A stretch of 64,000 nt of DNA from Boswellia sacra (taxonomy: Eukaryota > Streptophyta > Magnoliopsida > Sapindales > Burseraceae): assembly GCA_013180625.2 (NCBI GenBank), contig SNVD02002434.1, positions 310,001-374,000 on the forward strand, written 5' to 3'. The notes beneath the pieces are model-generated. The model did no database searches and had not been told where the DNA came from. It worked only from the letters and a program-made list of their open reading frames with translations. The translations under genes were made by a program, and so were the position numbers. Below, piece after piece: positions 59,832 to 64,000 of the stretch (positions within the stretch are counted from its first letter, which is position 1; each line of letters opens with the position of its first letter).

Positions 59832-61262
59832 TGATGCGTTAGAAACTAGCAAGTATACTAGTCGCACAAGTAATAAAGTGATGAGTGAGATATCGTTCCC
59901 ACGAGGATTGATTCTAATTAAATTTGTTATTTTTCAGCAACAATAAACTAAATATGGGGGGTTTTGTTGAATGATTAATTAAACTGAATACGAAGGCAAA
60001 TAAAGAATAACACAACACAATATTAAATGAATTGAAAATTCAATGAGAGACACTTGGTTAAGGGTTCTTTCTCTGCCACAAGATATGAATTTGTGAATTA
60101 ACATAGAATTGTAATCCAATTACAGCAATTGAAGTTATCAACCGTAGATAACAACAAGCTCTGTTATCCCAATCTTTCCTTACTTTGTTGTTAAATAAAA
60201 CAAGCTCTTTATTTAATCTCTATCCATTAAACAACCTATAATAAGCTCTCTAAGTTTAATTCAATGAAAGCATTACGAAAAGAAAGACACGTTGATCTAA
60301 GCAATAATCACACAGATTCGGATTATTTAACCTAGGTTGTATTTTCCAATTGCAATCTCTGATCACAATTTTGCTACTAATGATTGGAAAGTCTTGACAA
60401 TTACGGATCAAGATTTCTAATCTAGCAATAGACAACAACAGATTATATTCAGTTGGCCATTCCAAATACAATCATAAAGCAATCATAAGCATTAGATATG
60501 GGAAAATACAAGCAACTTCAATTAGAGAATTGGATAACAATTTCTTACACACTCACCTCACAAAATCCATATCAAGGGCTTTGAAATCACCCTCAACCAA
60601 TTCAGATTTAGTTACACATATTCAATCAGAATAACAAATACAATACAGATAAATTCCAGAATTGAAAAGGAAAGAAAGAACTTAGCAAATTCTTTGAAAA
60701 TCTTCTTTGTATATGAATCTTATTGGAATTGTAGTTCCTCCTCTTTCAAAATCTTCTTTCTCCTTCAAGAACTCCAAGGGATGAGAGAAATCCAGAAATT
60801 CAGCCTCCTCCCACGTTTTCCCCTCTTCAAGTTATGAAAATAAAACCCTAAAATGTGTTTAAATACTCTGCTACAGTAACTTGCTACAGTGCCCCGTATT
60901 TAATAACATGCTACAGTGATATATGGAATTACAAATATACACTTCTCATACCATTTTTATCACAACTTTCGGTACACTACATAAATTCGTGAACCGTAAA
61001 TTTCTCCAGAAAATAGACTTCGAGACTTTTCAATGGTATATAGCATGTTATCCGGTTAATTGTATATCGATACAATCAACTCCAAGAAATTGGTTGACTA
61101 GCAGAGGTGAAAAATGAAGGGTTTTACTCCAATTTTGTGTAAGTTCCTCCAAAACTCCTACAAACATCAAAAACCACACAAAAAACATAAAAATACCAAG
61201 GAATATAGCAAAGAAACATGGACGAATTGATATGAAAATGATATATAAATAGACACTTATCA
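59832..61262 (-). mobile_element. 3' LTR of a Ty3/gypsy-like element
   Basis: 1431 bp, homologous along its whole length to the solo LTR at 42379-43793. Read on the minus strand it begins TGATAAGTGTC and ends GATGCATCA-like (CTAACGCATCA). A purine tract, GTGTGGGGGAATT, lies just upstream (61275-61263), so this is the 3' LTR of a minus-strand element whose interior extends to the right. Confidence 0.85.
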
Positions 61263-63219
61263 AATTCCCCCACACTTATACTTTGCTAGTCCTCGAGCAA
61301 CTACGACAATATGAAATAAAACTAAACCGAAACAGAATCAACAAAAAATTAAAAACACACAAATGCTTCATCTTGCAAATAGGCCTCAAAGATTGTACTT
61401 AATTATAACCCAAGGAAAACTTCAAAATAATACCCTTGATCAAGAATTTCATCTCAAAGATTAGTTTCGCTTCACTTCAATTCCTCAAGTGTGTGTGTGT
61501 AGAGCCATTCTCACCTAATCACTTGTAACCTAGATAAGTTTATGCATAGAAATGAATCATATTTAATATTGAAGATGTGTGTATAAATGAACTCCATAGG
61601 CCTGCTTTTCAAGTCACTCTCCACTAATGTAGACATGCACAACACCAAGGATCAAGTAGGACTTTATTAAGCTTGTAACGTTTGGCTTTGGTGAAGGTAT
61701 GATAAAGGATAATAATTTGGCTCAAATCACCCACACACACATAAATCATTCAAGATTATGTGGAGCTCAACCCTTATAACACAACTTATTTCAATTCACC
61801 AGGTTACTCCCCCAAACTTATTTAGAACACTCAATCTTTTTTTTTTGTTGCAGAAAACAAAAGAAAACTACACCCCCACACTTTGTTGTTTCATTCTTTT
61901 TAAGAACACTTAAGGGTATAGATCTCTTATTCTTCTTCTTTTTTTTTCTTCTTTTTTTTTATTACAGTTTCCCTCCCCCACACTTAAACAACACATTGTC
62001 CTCAATGTGTAAGTACGTGGACGATAAGTACAGATTGATTTTTTTTTTCTGTTTTTCTTTTTTCTTTTTTTTTTTAAACACAATAGAACTCACTTGTATT
62101 GCTCATGACACATCCCAACCTCCTCTAACTTCCCAAAACCAGAACATAGCTCAAAATTTAATTGTGAATGATCTACATGCTCATAGGTAAGGGATAAACT
62201 GTTTGGAATAAATTCATTTGAGGTTAGGAAATCTTTTAGTGAGTTAACAAAGAAAAAGGCTTACAAAGGCTCAAAGGGGTAACTAGGGATCAATTTCAGT
62301 CCAGGTTGGCTATTAAGGCTCAAACGGTCCAAAGATGGCCTAAATCATTTCCCCAATGTTGCACAGCCTAGGATTTCGCCTTGAGTGACCATCAAACAAG
62401 TTCTAGAATTCATTGAAATTTGAAGAAACATTTAAATTACGTAAACTTTCTCTAAGTGAACAAATAACTCAGTGATAATAGCTCAGTGCTCAATGTTGCG
62501 CAAGGAATCAAAAGCAAAAGCGAAAACCAATAAATATTTCAAGCACACAGATCCATGCATCATTTATTATTTTCCAAGAGTTATTCTTAATTCAATCATT
62601 ATCTTATCATCGACCCACAAAATGCAAGAAAAGAGGTACGTGGCGTTGTTACACCTGAGTCAAGATTGTATATTTCAACAATCCTAAGGACCAGTAGCCC
62701 GCAGACTTAAGGTTTCCAGCCTATATACCTTTATTATGAAAGAACAAAACAAGAAACAAGACACTTCAAATAACATGAAATAACAAACTACAGATTTATT
62801 TAGAGAGAATGCGTTTCAAGGGTTAAAGAAACCTCATCAGGTTTTTCCACAATTGTTTTTTTTAAAATCAAAACTGATAAAGATAAAAACACATAACAAC
62901 TCTAAATTACGCAAAACTAAACTCACTCATAAAATAACAAAGTTCAACAAGTCAGCAAACAAAAACAAGTTAGTTAGAATGGGTCTAAAAAGTTTAGAAG
63001 TTAGCCTCCTTATTCAGCCATTATGGATTGAAGAGATCCAGAATGCGTTTCAAGAGAACTTGAACTTTTTAAGCCACCACTCTAAAAACCGAGATTAGAA
63101 AATATTACCTGGGACGAAAGAAATAACCTGAAAAAGCTCAAAAGAAACGACATGAAAAATCTCAAATAAACACACTAAAAAGAAAGCAAACAAAAACGAA
63201 GCAAACCAGCAAATAGAGA
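61263..63219 (-). mobile_element. Noncoding interior of the truncated gypsy-like element
   Basis: It contains a second purine-rich block (AAGTGTGGGGGAGGG, about 61972-61986) and long poly-pyrimidine runs at 61830-62080. It contains no gag or pol frames. The 3' untranslated part of Athila/Tat-type elements looks like this (inference). I cannot place its right boundary. It lies somewhere before the LOG-like pseudogene. Confidence 0.45.
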
Positions 63220-63870
63220 TTACAGATGGAGGGTTAAATCCAGTTGACGCCTTTTGTTGCCTTCTCCAAACCAATTTATCCGAGCCATTGTTGGATCAGG
63301 TGAATAGACGAATTCTTGTAGTTTGTCAATTAACTCTCCTGCAGTTGAAGCTGTAACCAGCATTTGCATTGCTGACGGTGAGATGAAATTTTTTTCTACA
63401 GCTTGATCAAGAAAGGACAACAAACCATCAAAAAAATTATTAACATTTAACAAACCAATGGGTTTCCGATGGATGTTTAGCTGTGCCCAAGAGGTGATTT
63501 GAAATATCTCCTCTAATGTACCATAACCACCCGGCAAAGCTATAAATGCATCGGACTAAACAACCATATGTGCAATACGCTCATGCATACTAGAGACCTG
63601 TAACTCTTCCCCGATTGTGTTGCCTACGATATCTCGTACAGCTAATGGTTTAGGGATAATGCCGAGAACTTTGCTCCCTCCTAGGGATGCAGCTGTCGAC
63701 ACACACCCCATTAACCCAAGACTACCCCCTCCATAAATCAAATTAATGCCCCTCGAAGCTAATGTCCTACCAAGATCAAGGGCTGCTGTTGTAAACTCTC
63801 CATCTTTACCAAATTGCGATCCACAAAATACGCATATATTTTGGAATCGCCGAATTGGTGTTTTCTCCAT
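63220..63870 (-). pseudogene. LOG-type cytokinin riboside 5'-monophosphate phosphoribohydrolase, intronless, with stop
   Basis: An uninterrupted frame of about 217 codons covers a whole LOG protein: ICVFCGS near the start, IYGGGSLGLMG, MHER, and the family's catalytic PGGYGTLEE motif followed by [16 protein letters not shown]. Functional plant LOG genes normally have several introns, but this copy has none. One in-frame TAG at 63556-63558, just before [10 protein letters not shown], where CAG would fit, splits it. It is probably a processed retrocopy that has died, or one captured near the gypsy-like element. No poly-A tract or target duplication was found. LOG enzymes release active cytokinin bases from nucleotides. 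Sequencing error at the stop cannot be excluded. Confidence 0.82.
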
Positions 63871-64000
63871 TTCTAAAAGTGCTCTAAACTTGTGTAAGAC
63901 AATGATGTACGTTAGGTATTATGCGATTCAAGTGCAAGACAGGTTATAAAATGACATTTGAGAATATGCAAAATGGATATATACACACGTAAAACTCTCA
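63871..64000. other. Right edge of window
   Basis: 130 bp upstream of the LOG-like copy. No feature can be recognised before the window ends. Confidence 0.4.

Noticed and set aside
61996..62190. Phe-rich plus-strand open frame
   Set aside because: It is produced by poly-T tracts in the noncoding interior of the gypsy-like element.

Overview
The window is nuclear DNA from a flowering plant, almost certainly a eudicot. Genes are split by many GT-AG introns with AT-rich noncoding sequence, and the products are plant-typical (an alpha-expansin, a plastid-type NusB protein, RHIP1). Species cannot be fixed from sequence alone. A woody dicot is plausible but is only inference.

Layout. The first 40 kb is a compact housekeeping block of seven genes. 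They are a NusB-domain protein (-, 68-2360), glucosidase II beta subunit (+, 3092-9916), cytosolic pyruvate kinase (+, 12212-15342), a RING-H2 E3 ligase (-, 16689-17828), a four-helix membrane protein (-, 19923-24148), RHIP1 (+, 24825-27095) and the nucleoporin NUP214 (-, 27722-39521). I assembled exons by hand for each. Every spliced CDS has a length divisible by three, and NUP214 comes to 1801 codons. From memory, the NusB / pyruvate kinase / RING / RHIP1 / glucosidase II beta / expansin set matches a pair of duplicated Arabidopsis blocks on chromosomes 4 and 5, so this window looks like a less-fractionated copy of the ancestral block.

From 39.6 kb the sequence changes to accessory DNA: two terminal-inverted-repeat elements (about 1.2 and 2.3 kb), a solo LTR with a 5-bp target duplication inside the second, and a hAT-type MITE with an 8-bp duplication. 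An alpha-expansin gene (-, 46023-46999) follows, then about 4 kb with no gene, then a single-exon gene with a TRM-type LMGLE motif (-, 51032-51886).

From 52.8 kb to about 63.2 kb is a nested retrotransposon cluster. A degraded copia relic holds a second hAT MITE in its LTR. It is split by a structurally complete but internally deleted copia element (53677-59554, TSD CTTGG), and its other end abuts a truncated Ty3/gypsy-like element of the same family as the solo LTR. The window closes with an intronless LOG-type cytokinin-activating enzyme copy broken by one in-frame stop.

No bacterial-style or wholly new system is visible. The most noteworthy signals are the NUP214 short intron (or frameshift), the GC-AG intron in RHIP1, the layered transposon history with clean target-site duplications, a SINE with a 16-bp duplication, and the broken LOG retrocopy.
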